A stretch of DNA of 64,000 nt from Heloderma charlesbogerti (GCA_026122225.1 JANEZZ010003061.1:5022001-5086000), one strand, 5' to 3'. Shown: positions 9,476 to 19,580, counted from the first letter of the stretch. Numbers and translations are program-made. The notes: generated from the sequence alone by a model not told the origin.

Positions 9476-10144
9476 TAGCTGCTGTGTGATCCAAAATATC
9501 TAATTGGGTATAAATATTGTGTCCCTGTTCCTGTTTAGTCTCATGTTGCTGTAAGTCTGTGACTGTTCAGACCTTCTCCTGCTGGCCATCCTCCCGGCAG
9601 CTGAATGTTCAACTGCAGTGTAAATGAGGTAGTGGAAACACATGTACAGACAGTGGTGCAGCGGTACATTTTGAAGTGCAGACGCTCATCATGACAGTCC
9701 CCATAGTCACGCCCGCATAGAGTCTAAAAATTCAGGCAGCTGTGTTGATCCATATCAGCCAACCAGTTCTGTCAGTTTCATCCCCACCAGGAGCAGGCCG
9801 TTTCTAAAACTCACGGGTCTTAATTGCCCATTCAAGACCAGCCACTCCCAAATACTCCGCATTATAACGGGGAACAATATATTATTGCTGGGAAAATGCA
9901 TTTTTTCCCCAGCTACTACTGTGAGGATTGCAGCTATCCTCAAAAGGAACAGGGAAGTCTAAGGGGGGGGGGGTGGCAGTTGACATCAGCATCCCTACTA
10001 ATAGGAAAGTGGTACTACATCCCTGAGAGCCCTGGCTGCACTACATCACTGCATACAGATAAAGAAGCGTAATACTTCACCATGTGATCAGGAACCCAGG
10101 CCAGTCTGCACACACATAGGGCCCCTTTAAGACTAACACTGAGC
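9476..10144. other. non-coding, no feature seen
   Basis: Intron sequence; a G run lies at 9963-9972. No exon or named repeat supported. Confidence 0.4.
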
Positions 10145-10363
10145 CAGCGGAGGCTGGTGGCTCTTTTTTGGAGAGACAGAGATTCCGTTCTGGGTTTTAG
10201 TTACAACCAGCCAGAGGTCTAAAGGAGCTATCCAGGGTGCTGCACCCTATCCCAAAAATGGGTCCAGCACCTTGGATAGCTCCTTTAGACTTCCGGCCGG
10301 TTGTAACTAAAACCCAGAATAGAATCCCGGCCCTTCCGAAACTGGAGTCGTCAGCCTCCCCTG
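10145..10363. mobile_element. hAT-like foldback MITE, copy 2
   Basis: Ends are CAGCGGAGGCTGG and TCAGCCTCCCCTG, flanked by CACTGAGC (10137-10144) and CACTGAAC (10364-10371), seven of eight identical. The core is a long hairpin with TTCTGGGTTTTAGTTACAAC on the left and its inverse on the right, around GTGCTGCACCC. It is the sister of 6960-7179 and fixes the family's borders. Confidence 0.82.
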
Positions 10364-10693
10364 CACTGAACCCGTGGCTGCCTGGGGCCATGGCCAGCAG
10401 GAAAACTAGGAACAGCCTACTACAGGGCTGTTGGACCTCTTTCAACCATTGTTAGGATTTATATCCTGAAAGGCAGCACATAAATAATTGTAGTGAATCA
10501 GTCAGTCAACCTGAGGGCCAAATTCAATTTTGGAGAAACTCTTGGGGGCTGCATTTCCATGAAGGGCAGGGCAGAATCAAAAACAAAAGGTGGGACCAAA
10601 CTACTAACCACCAACCCCCCCGGCCGCATATTTTAGCTTAAAGCTCTTACTGCCAGTAACTAAGTCTTAGGAGAGACATTAATTAATTAATTC

Positions 10694-13600
10694 CTGGAAG
10701 ATGGGCTACTTCCTGGAAGATGGGCTGTTGGCTAGGGATGGGTTGCACCTCACAAAGGATGGGAAGAATGTGTTTGGCCACAGCATGAAGAACTTCATTA
10801 GGAGGGCTTTAAACTGAATCCTATGGGGAAGGGAGATGTAATGTTGGGGGTAACAATGGACGTAGGCGCATGCACTGCAGTGGAGAGAACAGCTCTGATA
10901 GTGCCCAATAATAGTCTTCAGACACATGTAGGAAGAAAGCCAGACTATGAAGCACATGGTCTTCGATGTCTATATACTAATGCCCAGAGTGTGGGAAACA
11001 AACAGAACGAACTTGAACTCTTAATACAAGAGGGAAATTATGACTTGATAGGTATAACTGAGATTTGGTGGGATGACTCTCATGACTGGAATACAGCAAT
11101 TGAAGGATATAACTTGTTCAAAAAGAACAAGAGGAACAGAAAGGGAGGTGGGGTTGCACTGTATGTGAAAAATGCATATCTCTGCACAGAAATACAGGAG
11201 GAGGAGCTTGGTAGCCCCATCGAGAGCATCTGGGTTGAAATAAATGGAGCAAAGAATAAAAGGAACCTGGTGGTCGGAGTCTACTACCGGCCACCCAATC
11301 AAGGAGAAGACAAGGATGAAACTTTTGAAAAGCAAATAGCCAATATTTTAAGGAAGCATGATGTAGTAGTAATGGGGGACTTCAATTTCCCCGATATTTG
11401 TTGGGAGACAAATTCTGCAAAACATGGCCCCTCCAGGAAATTCCTGACTTGTGTGGCAGATAACTTCCTCCTACAGAAAGTAGAGGAAGGAACTAGAGGA
11501 TCGGCTATCCTTGACTTGATCCTAACCAACAGAGAAGACTTAGTGGATGAAGTAGCAGTTACAGGAACTCTGGGGGAAAGCGACCATGTTGTACTTGAGT
11601 TCTTGGTTCTAAGGGAAGCAAAAGCCGAGTGTAGTCAAACGCGTACCCTGGATTTTAGGAAAGCTGATTTTCATAAACTCAGAACAATGATCAGTAAGGT
11701 CCCATGGCAAGCGATGCTAGCGAGAAAAGGAGTCCAAGATGGGTGGGAGCTTTTAAAAAAGGAAATTCTCAAGGCACAATCACAAGCAATTCCAACAAGA
11801 AGAAAAGGTGGAAGACAACAGAAGAAGCCAATGTGGCTTCACAAAAAGCTTAGGGATGACCTGAAAACAAAAAAGGACACATATAGGAAGTGGAAAGAAG
11901 GCCAAGTAACAAAGGAAGAGTACAGGCAGATAGCACAGAATTGCAGGGATGGCGTCAGGAAGGCTAAAGCTGAGAATGAGCTGAGGTTAGCAAGGGATGT
12001 TAAAAACAACAAAAAGGCTTTCTTCAGCTACGTGCATAGTAAAAGGCAGAGGAAAGAAATGGTGGTTCAGCTATTAAATAAGGATGGCAAAATGATAACA
12101 GATGACAAAGAAAAGGCAGAGGTGCTCAATTCCTACTTTAGCTCAGTCTTCTCCCAAAAGAGGGTCTATGACCCCCCTGGCAAAGGCGAAGTACAGGCTG
12201 AAGGGGCAGGATTGCAGCTTGAGATCGACAGGCATATGGTCAAGGAACACCTAATTACTTTGAATGAGTTCAAATCTCCAGGGCCAGATGAACTGCATCC
12301 TAGAGTCATAAAGGAACTGGCAGAAGAACTCTCAGAACCGCTGTCTATTCTCTTTGAGAAATCATGGAGGACGGGGGAAGTGCCAGATGACTGGAGGAGG
12401 GCTAACGTTGTCCCTATCTTCAAAAAGGGTAAAAAGGAGGAACCTGGGAACTACAGACCAGTCAGTCTGACATCAATCCCTGGGAAAATTCTGGAGCAGA
12501 TGATAAAGCAATCCATCTGTAAGCACCTTGACAACAATGCCATGATTACTCGAAGCCAACATGGATTTGTCAAAAACAAGTCCTGCCAGACAAATCTGAT
12601 CTCATTTTTTGATCAAGCAACCTCCCTTGTAGACCGTGGGAATGCTGTAGACATCATATACCTCGACTTCAGCAAAGCTTTCGACAAAGTGCCCCATGAT
12701 ATCCTTATGAGCAAACTAGCTCAAAGTGGGCTAGATGAAACAATGATCCGGTGGATCCACAGTTGGCTACAGAATCGGACTCAAAGAGTGCTTATCAATG
12801 GGACCTTCTCAAACTGGGGAGAGGTAACGAGTGGGGTACCGCAGGGCTCAGTCCTGGGCCCAGTGCCCTTCAACATTTTTATTAATGACTTGGAGGAGGA
12901 GGTGCAGGGAATGCTGATCAGATTTGCAGATGACACAAAATTGGGCGGGATAGCTAATACTTTGGAAGACAGAAACAAAATTCAAAGTGATCTGGATAGA
13001 CTGGAGTGCTGGGCAGAAAACAACAGAATGACATTTAATAGGGACAAATGCCAAGTTCTGCACCTAGGAAAAAGAAACCAAATGCACAGTTACAAGATGG
13101 GGAATACGTGGCTCAACCACACTACAAGCGAGAAGGATCTTGGAATTGTTGTCGATCACAAGCTGAATATGAGCCAACAATGTGATGTGGCTGCAAAAAA
13201 GGCAAATGCTATTTTGGGCTGCATTCATAGAAGCATCGCTTCCAAATCCCGGGAAGTACTAGTTCCCCTCTACTCAGCACTGGTTAGGCCTCATCTGGAG
13301 TACTGTGTCCAGTTCTGGGCACCACACTTTAAGAAGGATGCAGACAAACTGAAGAGGGTTCAGAGGAGGGCAACAAAGATGATCAGGGGACTGGAAACAA
13401 AGCCCTATGAAGAGAGACTGAAAGAACTGGGCATGTTTAGCCTTGAGAAGAGAAGACTGAGGGGAGATATGATAGCACTCTTCAAGTACTTGAAAGGTTG
13501 TCACAGAGAAGAAGGCCAGGATCTCTTCTTGATCATCCCAGAGTGCAGGACACGGAATAATGGGCTCAAGTTACAGGAAGCCAGATTCCAGCTGAACATC

Positions 13601-13806
13601 AGGAAAAACTTCCTGACTGTAAGAGCAATACGACAATGGAACATATTACCTGGGGAGGTGGTGGGCTCTCCCACACTGGAGGCCTTCGAGACGAGGCTGG
13701 ACAGCCATTTGTCAGGGATGCTCTGACTTGGATTCCTGCATTGAGCAGGGGGTTGGACTCGATGGCCTTGTAGGCCCCTTCCAACCCTACTATTCTATGA
13801 TTCTAT
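10694..13806 (+). mobile_element. CR1 LINE, ORF2-bearing, 5'-truncated
   Basis: The element runs from about CCTGGAAGATGGGCTG, through an uninterrupted ORF2 (10823-13726), to a short 3' UTR with GATTCCTGCATTGAGCAGGG and the CR1 terminal octamer repeat ATTCTATGATTCTATGAT. No ORF1 is present upstream. ATTA repeats flank both sides, so the target site cannot be defined. Orientation is sense with respect to SLC46A3. Confidence 0.85.
10823..13726 (+). CDS. CR1 ORF2: endonuclease plus reverse transcriptase
   Basis: The frame is 967 codons without a stop. The N-terminal part is an apurinic-type endonuclease: YTNAQSV (about residue 50), ITEIWW (about 78), [17 protein letters not shown] (about 186) and ESDHVV (about 253) carry the expected Asn, Glu, Asp and His residues. 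The reverse transcriptase follows: YRPVSLTSI (about 545), YLDFSKAFDKVPHD with the motif-A Asp (about 614), TSGVPQGSVLGP (motif B), RFADDTKLGG (motif C, about 701) and SEKDLGIVVD. The C-terminal region has [14 protein letters not shown] and [15 protein letters not shown]. One oddity: motif B reads GPVPFN where CR1 proteins usually have GPVLFN. The protein would nick DNA and copy CR1 RNA at the target. Whether this copy is expressed cannot be seen. Confidence 0.9.
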   Translation: MGKGDVMLGVTMDVGACTAVERTALIVPNNSLQTHVGRKPDYEAHGLRCLYTNAQSVGNKQNELELLIQEGNYDLIGITEIWWDDSHDWNTAIEGYNLFKKNKRNRKGGGVALYVKNAYLCTEIQEEELGSPIESIWVEINGAKNKRNLVVGVYYRPPNQGEDKDETFEKQIANILRKHDVVVMGDFNFPDICWETNSAKHGPSRKFLTCVADNFLLQKVEEGTRGSAILDLILTNREDLVDEVAVTGTLGESDHVVLEFLVLREAKAECSQTRTLDFRKADFHKLRTMISKVPWQAMLARKGVQDGWELLKKEILKAQSQAIPTRRKGGRQQKKPMWLHKKLRDDLKTKKDTYRKWKEGQVTKEEYRQIAQNCRDGVRKAKAENELRLARDVKNNKKAFFSYVHSKRQRKEMVVQLLNKDGKMITDDKEKAEVLNSYFSSVFSQKRVYDPPGKGEVQAEGAGLQLEIDRHMVKEHLITLNEFKSPGPDELHPRVIKELAEELSEPLSILFEKSWRTGEVPDDWRRANVVPIFKKGKKEEPGNYRPVSLTSIPGKILEQMIKQSICKHLDNNAMITRSQHGFVKNKSCQTNLISFFDQATSLVDRGNAVDIIYLDFSKAFDKVPHDILMSKLAQSGLDETMIRWIHSWLQNRTQRVLINGTFSNWGEVTSGVPQGSVLGPVPFNIFINDLEEEVQGMLIRFADDTKLGGIANTLEDRNKIQSDLDRLECWAENNRMTFNRDKCQVLHLGKRNQMHSYKMGNTWLNHTTSEKDLGIVVDHKLNMSQQCDVAAKKANAILGCIHRSIASKSREVLVPLYSALVRPHLEYCVQFWAPHFKKDADKLKRVQRRATKMIRGLETKPYEERLKELGMFSLEKRRLRGDMIALFKYLKGCHREEGQDLFLIIPECRTRNNGLKLQEARFQLNIRKNFLTVRAIRQWNILPGEVVGSPTLEAFETRLDSHLSGML

Positions 13807-14029
13807 GATTAATTAATTAATTAATTACTTTTCTGTACTGCCTAACAGCCGAAGCTCCCTGACTGGGTCACAACAATTTCAGCCTTTTAGAATGGGAGGA
13901 AACTATGCAAAAGCTGGGAGACCACCAAATGATTGGCAGTTGGGGGAAAGGGGCAGGGGGGCAGGGCCGGATTTGAATCTGAAGCAGGCCAGATTTGGCC
14001 CACGGGCCTGAGTTTCAGTACCCCTGGCT

Positions 14030-14491
14030 TAAAACATGAAAAGCTGATGCATACAGCAAACACATGGAGGTTGGAATGGGATTGCACCACTGGCCAAACT
14101 CCTGTCGCCCCTGGGCAGCCGTGGGTTCAGCATTAATCTGAAAGCGGGCCTATGTGTGTACATATTCGCCAGGGCTTCTGCCCACGTGGAGGAGACCTGC
14201 ACCCCCTGGGGAGCCCCCTTTCAAATTACTGTTGAAGATATGACTGTCTGGGGGCGCGAGCAGCAGGAACAGTTGGCAGCACAGCGGGTGGCTGGTGGGT
14301 GAGATCCTGCCTCCCCCCCGCCCACGTATAGTGGTCTTCTTAAAGGGGCTTCCCTGATTAATATCTTGACATCTCAGCTTCCTTTCCTGATGCCCTTGAT
14401 CTTTGTAATAGATGATGCTGAACTGTATATTATGACGATCCGCTTTTCATTTTTAGAAAGATTTTTGACTCACGTGGCTTGTGTCTTGCAG
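14030..14491. other. SLC46A3 intron, acceptor at 14491
   Basis: Non-coding up to the acceptor GTGTCTTGCAG ending at 14491. No repeat recognised. Confidence 0.5.
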
Positions 14492-14575
14492 TGCGAGTGC
14501 CATCTTTGCTACTTTTTATACCCATCCCGGTCCTTCGATCCATGCTGTCCAAAGAAGTTCTTCCCAAAGAACAAG
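14492..14575 (+). CDS. SLC46A3: SLC46A3, short internal coding exon
   Basis: The 84-nt exon enters in phase 1 and leaves in phase 1, encoding VRVPSLLLFIPIPVLRSMLS and then KEVLPKEQ. Human SLC46A3 has the same segment with the invariant core VLRSMLSK. It covers one transmembrane helix of the C-terminal MFS half. The donor is AAG followed by GTGAGC at 14576. It lies 9.2 kb from the previous exon because of the CR1 and other insertions. Confidence 0.93.
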
Positions 14576-14839
14576 GTGAGCTGATGTTGCCAAAGAATAG
14601 GTCAAAGAACGAACAAGAACGCTTCATTGTCTTCAAGTTAGTTCCACCATGAATAGTTCCATCACTTTCCCCTTGAAACACCAACGGTGCTCCTAGGTCC
14701 AGCTCCGTCACCGGATGGATGCCCAAGTGACGTCCGTGGCACCAAGCACCTTTCACCAGCTTAGCCTGGTGTGTCAGTTGTGACATACCACTGTGATCCT
14801 GTGGTGACGATAGCCAGGCCACAGGTTGCCATGCTCTGG

Positions 14840-15012
14840 TCACCTTCAGACTAGACAACGTAATGTCTTATATGTGGGGCTGGTTTTGAAGACTGTTCAG
14901 AAACATCAGTTAGTCCAAAATATCACAGCTAGGTTACTAACAGTGATCACTTGTTGGGGACATAATGTATCAGTGTTTCAGCAGCTTTACTGGCTGCCTG
15001 ATTGTATCTGGG
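14840..15012 (+). mobile_element. L2-like LINE fragment
   Basis: Conceptual translation gives RLDNVMSYVGLVLKTVQKHQ, then LVQNITARLL and FQQLYWLPD. This is the conserved DYCN...GLP...LQLVQN...LHWLP segment of L2 ORF2. Very degenerate and short. Confidence 0.6.
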
Positions 15013-15036
15013 CAGAATGAAAGTCTTAAATCCCCA

Positions 15037-15155
15037 TATGGCAGGGTTGCAGAACTTCTTTCATCCAAGGGCCAAATTCCATTTTGGAGATGCTCTCGGA
15101 CCTGTATTTGAGTGGTGGGCAGCGCTGAAGGCAAAAAGAGTGGGGCAAAAATGCC
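15037..15155. repeat. fragment of the 18664-18999 hAT-like family
   Basis: Matches GGTTGCAGAACTTCTTTCA, GGGCCAAATTCCATTTTGGA and GGGCAAAAATGCC in that order. The match stops where the GATA microsatellite begins. Confidence 0.6.

Positions 15156-15204
<49 letters not shown>
15156..15204. repeat. GATA microsatellite, about 12 units
   Basis: An uninterrupted run of GATA units over 49 bases. Its purity suggests it is length-variable. Confidence 0.97.
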
Positions 15205-15489
15205 CGCACCCCACCCCCAGAACTTTAGGTCCGGATCTGATCTGAAATGTTGTAGCTGGTGGCTCCGCTTGCACATAAGGCCTTTTAAACTCTCCCCTTC
15301 AACCTGCAGCATCCCCCCCCCATCAGCTTTCAAAATGCTCCTTGGTGGAGCGGTACCCCATAGGTACATGGCATTCCTGTAGGAAAGAATGTTTGCTCTT
15401 CCACCCATGTGTTGAAAAGCGCTTTCACCACCACTTGGAAAGGGATGTCTGTGTGATGGGTTTCCCCTGCTGTGTTTCAGGTGACTGTG

Positions 15490-16038
15490 TATCAGGAGCG
15501 CCCTAGCTGCCTCTTACAGTCCCCTCCAATAGCCAACTCAAGACACAGATGGCAAGGATTCTTTCCAAGGCTTTATTCCTTTATTACTTAATGACTCTTA
15601 CAGATATCACTAGCGACTAAGCAAGGAACTGCACTGGGGTAGATAGCAAGTAGCCTAAGCTCCAGGTAAGGCAGTTGGTCCCTGTTTGAAGGAGAAGTGC
15701 GGGAAGACTCTGAACTTATGGGCTATGGAGAGGTCCTCTCTCTTACCCTTCGGTCCTCAGGACACGACTGTTGTTTTAGTGCCAGACAAGCAGAGTGCCT
15801 CCTTTCGGCGCTCTCCATCTGGCGCCGCTCCCTGCGTCTGTGCCGAGCGTCCAGCAAGCCCCCCTCCCCCGCTCTCTCACTGCCAGTGTCACTATCTCTC
15901 TCAGGAATGCTGGCAGGAGGAATCTCTGCCAGCTGCTATGCTTGTGAGAGATGAGCGAGCTCCTCTCCCACGGATTGCTGTTCTTCCTCAGAATCAGAAC
16001 TGCTCTAGGGCTCTATGGGCTCAAATTCCACCCTGACA
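15490..16038 (-). mobile_element. solo LTR A, minus strand, 5-bp TSD
   Basis: Read on the minus strand it starts TGTCAGGGTGGAA and ends in CGCTCCTGATA (TA instead of the usual CA). CTGTG is found on both sides (15485-15489 and 16039-16043), a perfect 5-bp target duplication. Internal AATAAA-like signals lie near 15570-15590 in reverse. It is a sister of the LTR at 16501-17056 in inverted orientation. No gag or pol lies next to it, so it is a solo LTR of a Gypsy-like or retrovirus-like element. Confidence 0.85.
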
Positions 16039-16500
16039 CTGTGGACGTTCTATCTGCGGTGTTAAATGTGGTGATAGCTCAGTCACACAGGCTGCTCATC
16101 CCTTCATCTTGCGGTTGTACAAATGACTGTCAGGGCTGGGCCGTGGGTAGCTGTGTGAGATGCACTGGGAACCAGGAGCGATGGAACAAAGCCAGGTGGC
16201 AGGACTGAAGGACAAACCAGGATGCAGGATTGAGGGGCAAGCCAAACGGCAAGTCAGAAGCGTGGAAGGACCAAAGGACGCGGGAACACGTCTTGGTGCT
16301 TGAGCAAGGCTTAACTGGAACAGGAAGCGCTCTTACAATGCTTCCTGTCCAGGAGGATCCAAGATCAGCTTGGGTGGGCAGGGTCAGTCCAGGACCCAAA
16401 GATACTAAGATGGCCAGGCAGATGCTGTCGCATGCAGGTCCATGGCTTGCCACTTGGGGCAGCTGTGCACAGGTCCAAAGGTTCCCAGTTCAACCCCAGC
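16039..16500. other. spacer between two inverted LTRs
   Basis: About 460 bp without known coding content. TGTCAGGGCTGGGCC near 16129 resembles an LTR-type start but has no partner. The local open frames show no domain. Confidence 0.5.
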
Positions 16501-17056
16501 TGTCAGGGTGGAAACTGAGCCGATAGAACCCCAGAGCAGTTCTGATTCTGAGGAGAAACAGCAATCCGTGGGAGAGGAGCTCACTCATCTCTCACAGGCA
16601 CAGCAGCTGGCAGAGATTCCTCCTGCCAGCATTCCTGGGATAGATAATGACCCTGGCAGCAAGAGAGCGCTGGAGGGGGGCTTGCTGGATGCTCGGCGCA
16701 GACGCAGGGAGTGGCGACAGATGGAGGACGTGGAAAGGAGGCGTAGCGCTCGTTTGGTGTGCAAGCAACGGTCGCATCCCGAGGACCCAAGGGAAAGAGG
16801 GAGGATCTCTCCCTAGCCCATAAGTTCAGGGTCTTCCCATGATTCTCCTTCAAATGGGGACCAGCTGCCTAACCTGGAGCATAGGCTGCTCTGCTATCTT
16901 TCCCCAGTGCTGTTCCTTGCTTAGTCGCTGGTGATTAGCATCTGAAAGAGTCATTAAGTTGTAAAAGGATTAAAGCCTTGAAAAGAATCCTTTTGTCTGT
17001 GTCTTGAGTTGGCTATTGGAGTAGACTGTAAGAGGCAGCTAGGGCGCATCCTGACA
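16501..17056 (+). mobile_element. solo LTR B, plus strand, 5-bp TSD
   Basis: Begins TGTCAGGGTGGAAACTGAG and ends GGGCGCATCCTGACA, a proper TG...CA pair. It is flanked by CCAGC on both sides (16496-16500 and 17057-17061). Together with LTR A it forms a roughly 550-bp inverted repeat. Its own target duplication shows it inserted independently. The open frame inside (about 16442-16816) is rich in Arg and Glu but unrecognised, and likely just LTR sequence. Confidence 0.87.
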
Positions 17057-17239
17057 CCAGCAGCACTGGGTCATGCTGAAGAGGCGTGTGCGAACCAGTC
17101 CTGCTTCACCTCTGATCACCCCACTGCACACGCTTGACAGTTTATGTTCCCACAACTTGTGTTACCTGAAAATGGTAGAACAGCTTAGACATTTTGTTTC
17201 CTCATCTAATCTAAACCATATTAGGCTTTTAATTTTAGT

Positions 17240-17960
17240 GGCTTTATTTAGTTATTTATTTAGAGTATTTCTCTCCTGCTCCTTAGCCAAAAAGCCCCCT
17301 GGTACAGCTTACAAATAATCAATAAAAGAAGACAGTCCCTGCCCACAGGCTTACAATATAAGACAGGCCCAGCCCAATGTATCTTGCTGCCTCAAGCGAG
17401 GTGCCACCACTGCCCCCGGCCGCCACCGCCCCCCTGCTCCCACCTTGTACCCCATTTCAGCTGCGGAGCTTTCATGAGCGGTTGGCCAAACTGTGGCGAG
17501 AGGTTGGACGAAATATTGCGAGACCCGGCAGCTGCAAACGTCCGTAGCTGTGGTGAGAAGAAGCGGCAGCACACCCAACAGGTTGCTCTAGAGAGCCCCG
17601 CCAGCTGTTCTCTTGCTGCAGCAGATGCCACAGTGTGAAAGTGGCTGGTCAGGCTCTCCAGAGCACTTCTGGAGGGGGCAGGAAGGCCGCAGCGGGCCTT
17701 CCTGGTGGGCGCAGGGGGAGAACGGCACAATTTGCTGCTCTTCCCACCCGCACAATGGTAGGGCTGGCCCTGATCTAAAAAGGCACGACACACAAGGAAA
17801 AAGGAATTGCGAGGGAAGAAGGGGGGACAGTAAGACTTTCAGCAGGACTGGTGGAATAGCCCTGCTTCCCCCTCTCATCTCCTTCAGTGCAGGCTGCTGG
17901 TGGTAACAGTTGAGGAAGGAGGAGCCTTCATTGCGGTGGACTGCAGCAGAGCGGATGGAA
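17240..17960. repeat. dispersed repeat related to 6641-6959, interrupted
   Basis: Blocks CAGTCCCTGCCCACAGGCTT and ACACAAGGAAAAAGGAAT, plus later CAGCAGGACTGGTGGAAT and GGAGGAGCCTTCAT, match 6641-6959. The element 17364-17772 is inserted between the first two. Confidence 0.6.
17364..17772. mobile_element. hAT-like MITE
   Basis: Ends are CAGGCCCAGCCC and GGGCTGGCCCTG. Flanks ATATAAGA and ATCTAAAA match at six of eight bases. Its removal restores the continuity of the host repeat (compare GGCTTACAATCTAAAA near 6730). The inside is GC-rich and has no transposase. Confidence 0.7.
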
Positions 17961-18119
17961 TGACTCTGCTTCCTACTCTCATCCTGATTCTAAGGCTTGC
18001 TCAGCTGGCAAAGCAATGCCTTGGATGAGATGCATGTATGGACTGTGATTATAGTTCAGGGGCACAGACCGTGCCATCCCATGGCATGGTCTGAAGGCAA
18101 GTGAGGCATTCACCTTGCT

Positions 18120-18228
18120 GGAGCAAAGCAGGTCTGGGTCTGGTCAGTGTCTGGAATCTTACACAGCCACCTCGAGTTCCACGACGGAAGAAAGGTGGGA
18201 TATAAATGTAATAAATAAATACATTATG
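18120..18228 (+). repeat. SINE or LINE 3' tail
   Basis: Contains GAAAGGTGGGATATAAATG followed by TAATAAATAAATA, the tail shared by several squamate SINEs and LINEs. The body upstream cannot be assigned. Confidence 0.5.
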
Positions 18229-18299
18229 CATCGTTATAACAATGTCCTCCTAGTATTGCAGCTGTAGATTTATTCCGTTTTTAATCGCCTAATAGCAGA

Positions 18300-18353
18300 C
18301 ATTCTCTGTGTATATAAGTGCATGCATAAATGCACTTATACACACAGAGAATG
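18300..18353. repeat. 54-bp hairpin
   Basis: CATTCTCTGTGTATATAAGT and its near-perfect inverse ACTTATACACACAGAGAATG face each other around GCATGCATAAATGC. No link to a known element was seen. Confidence 0.8.
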
Positions 18354-18433
18354 CCTGCAAGTCCATGCATAAATGTTTAGGTTTGGAGTATAAGTATCTT
18401 TTTTATAATCCACATGTTTTCTTGCCCCAACAG

Positions 18434-18590
18434 GAGCTCTGTTTGCTTGCATTGCCTGCTTAGAAGTCGTGACTGCAACTGTTTCACTTACTGTTCTTAA
18501 TAGTGTCTATGCAGCAACTGTAGCTTGGTTTCCAGGCTTCACTTTCCTCTTATCGGCTGGTCTCTGTATAGTTCCACTGAGCTTGCTGAG
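18434..18590 (+). CDS. SLC46A3: SLC46A3, penultimate coding exon
   Basis: The 157-nt exon is read after CCCCAACAG and encodes GALFACIACLEVVTA, then a block around VYAATVAWFPGFTFLLSAGL. Human SLC46A3 has GTLFACIAFLE and YSATVAWYPGFTFLLSAGL at the same place. It provides the last two transmembrane helices. It ends AG before GTGGGT at 18591 (phase 2), an acceptable but not ideal donor. Confidence 0.94.
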
Positions 18591-18663
18591 GTGGGTACAG
18601 ATCACAGATATGCTGTTCTTCTGGTAAATGTAATAAGTAATGCTAAGGGGCATCAGTTTACAT

Positions 18664-18999
18664 CAGGGGTGTTGAGCCTCTTTCAGCCCAAGGACCAAAT
18701 TCCATTCTGGAGAAGCTCTTTGGGGCCGCATTGCAGTGGAGGTGGGGCCAAAATACCAAAAGACCTAGAATATTTTAGGTTAAACCTCTTACTGCCACTA
18801 CTTAAGCTGTAGGAGAGGCATTTCAACCTTTTAGAATGGGGAAAAACTGCACAAAAGCTGGGAAACCATCAAGCCTTTGGTGATTGAGGGGAAAGATATG
18901 GGGGTCAGGGGATGTTGTGTGCCCATCTAGGAAACCCTGGAGGGCCAGATTGTGACCCAAAGAGGTTTTGGACCTCAGGCCTGAGGTTCTGCACTCCTG
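18664..18999 (+). mobile_element. hAT-like MITE, uninterrupted reference copy
   Basis: Starts CAGGGGTGTTGAGCC and ends CTGAGGTTCTGCACTCCTG. Flanks GTTTACAT and ATTTGCAT agree at six of eight bases. It contains CCAAATTCCATTCTGGAGAA, GAGAGGCATTTCAACC and AGAATGGGGAAAAACTGC. This copy shows what the interrupted copies at 10483-14029 and 22617-24258 looked like before insertion. Confidence 0.75.
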
Positions 19000-19580
19000 A
19001 TTTGCATGGACAGATCATATATTTGGGCTGAAATTATTAAATTCCCCTTCCTCTCCATAGAAGCTAGCGCCTATTATCTTTTTTGTGATGGTTTATGTAA
19101 CTATCCGTAGATACGTTAGTAGAAATCTCCCAAGATACACCAGTTCAGTACACTCCCAGTATTGGCTGATCAAAGACTGAGGGCCAAAATGGCATGGAGA
19201 TAGAGCAGCCTCCAGATGGGTTGAACTGCAAATACCCAAAGCAAAATGGGTTTAAGAGAACTTATGAAGTGCAAGGTTAGGATGGAGCTACCATTAAATA
19301 CATTTTAATAAAATTAGATAAAATAACAAATCTGTAATACAAAGTGTAAAAAATAGTTATAAAAATGTAATTATATGACAAACCATATAAAATTGTACCA
19401 GAATGGAAAATCAACAATCCCAAAGCTTATTTAACATTCCTGATTTGAAATAATCATATAGTAGGTTATACTAATACACATCAACCTGTCCCAGATACAT
19501 TTCAACCCCAGGGGTCTTCGTCAGTGGGATAAAAAGTGTTACCATACCTATAACCCCCAAACATTCCGTTTTGTTAAATT
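19000..19580. other. AT-rich intron, no feature seen
   Basis: AT-rich with many AAAT tracts around 19300-19400. No exon supported. Confidence 0.4.

Larger units (their letters stand above)
10483..14029. mobile_element. hAT-like host element split by CR1
   Basis: The left part (to about 10680) has GGGCCAAATTCAATTTTGGA and CTTACTGCCAGTAACTAAG. The right part (from about 13875) has AGCCTTTTAGAATGGGAGG and ends with CCTGAGTTTCAGTACCCCTG. These halves are contiguous in the uninterrupted copy at 18664-18999. The CR1 and a short piece of another repeat (TGTACTGCCTAACAGCC, about 13830) sit between them. The left end of this copy is eroded. Confidence 0.65.

Noticed and set aside
16442..16816. Arg/Glu-rich open frame in LTR B as a possible gag or accessory gene
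   Set aside because: It crosses the LTR start at 16501, has no recognisable domain, and the matching part of LTR A does not support a conserved protein.
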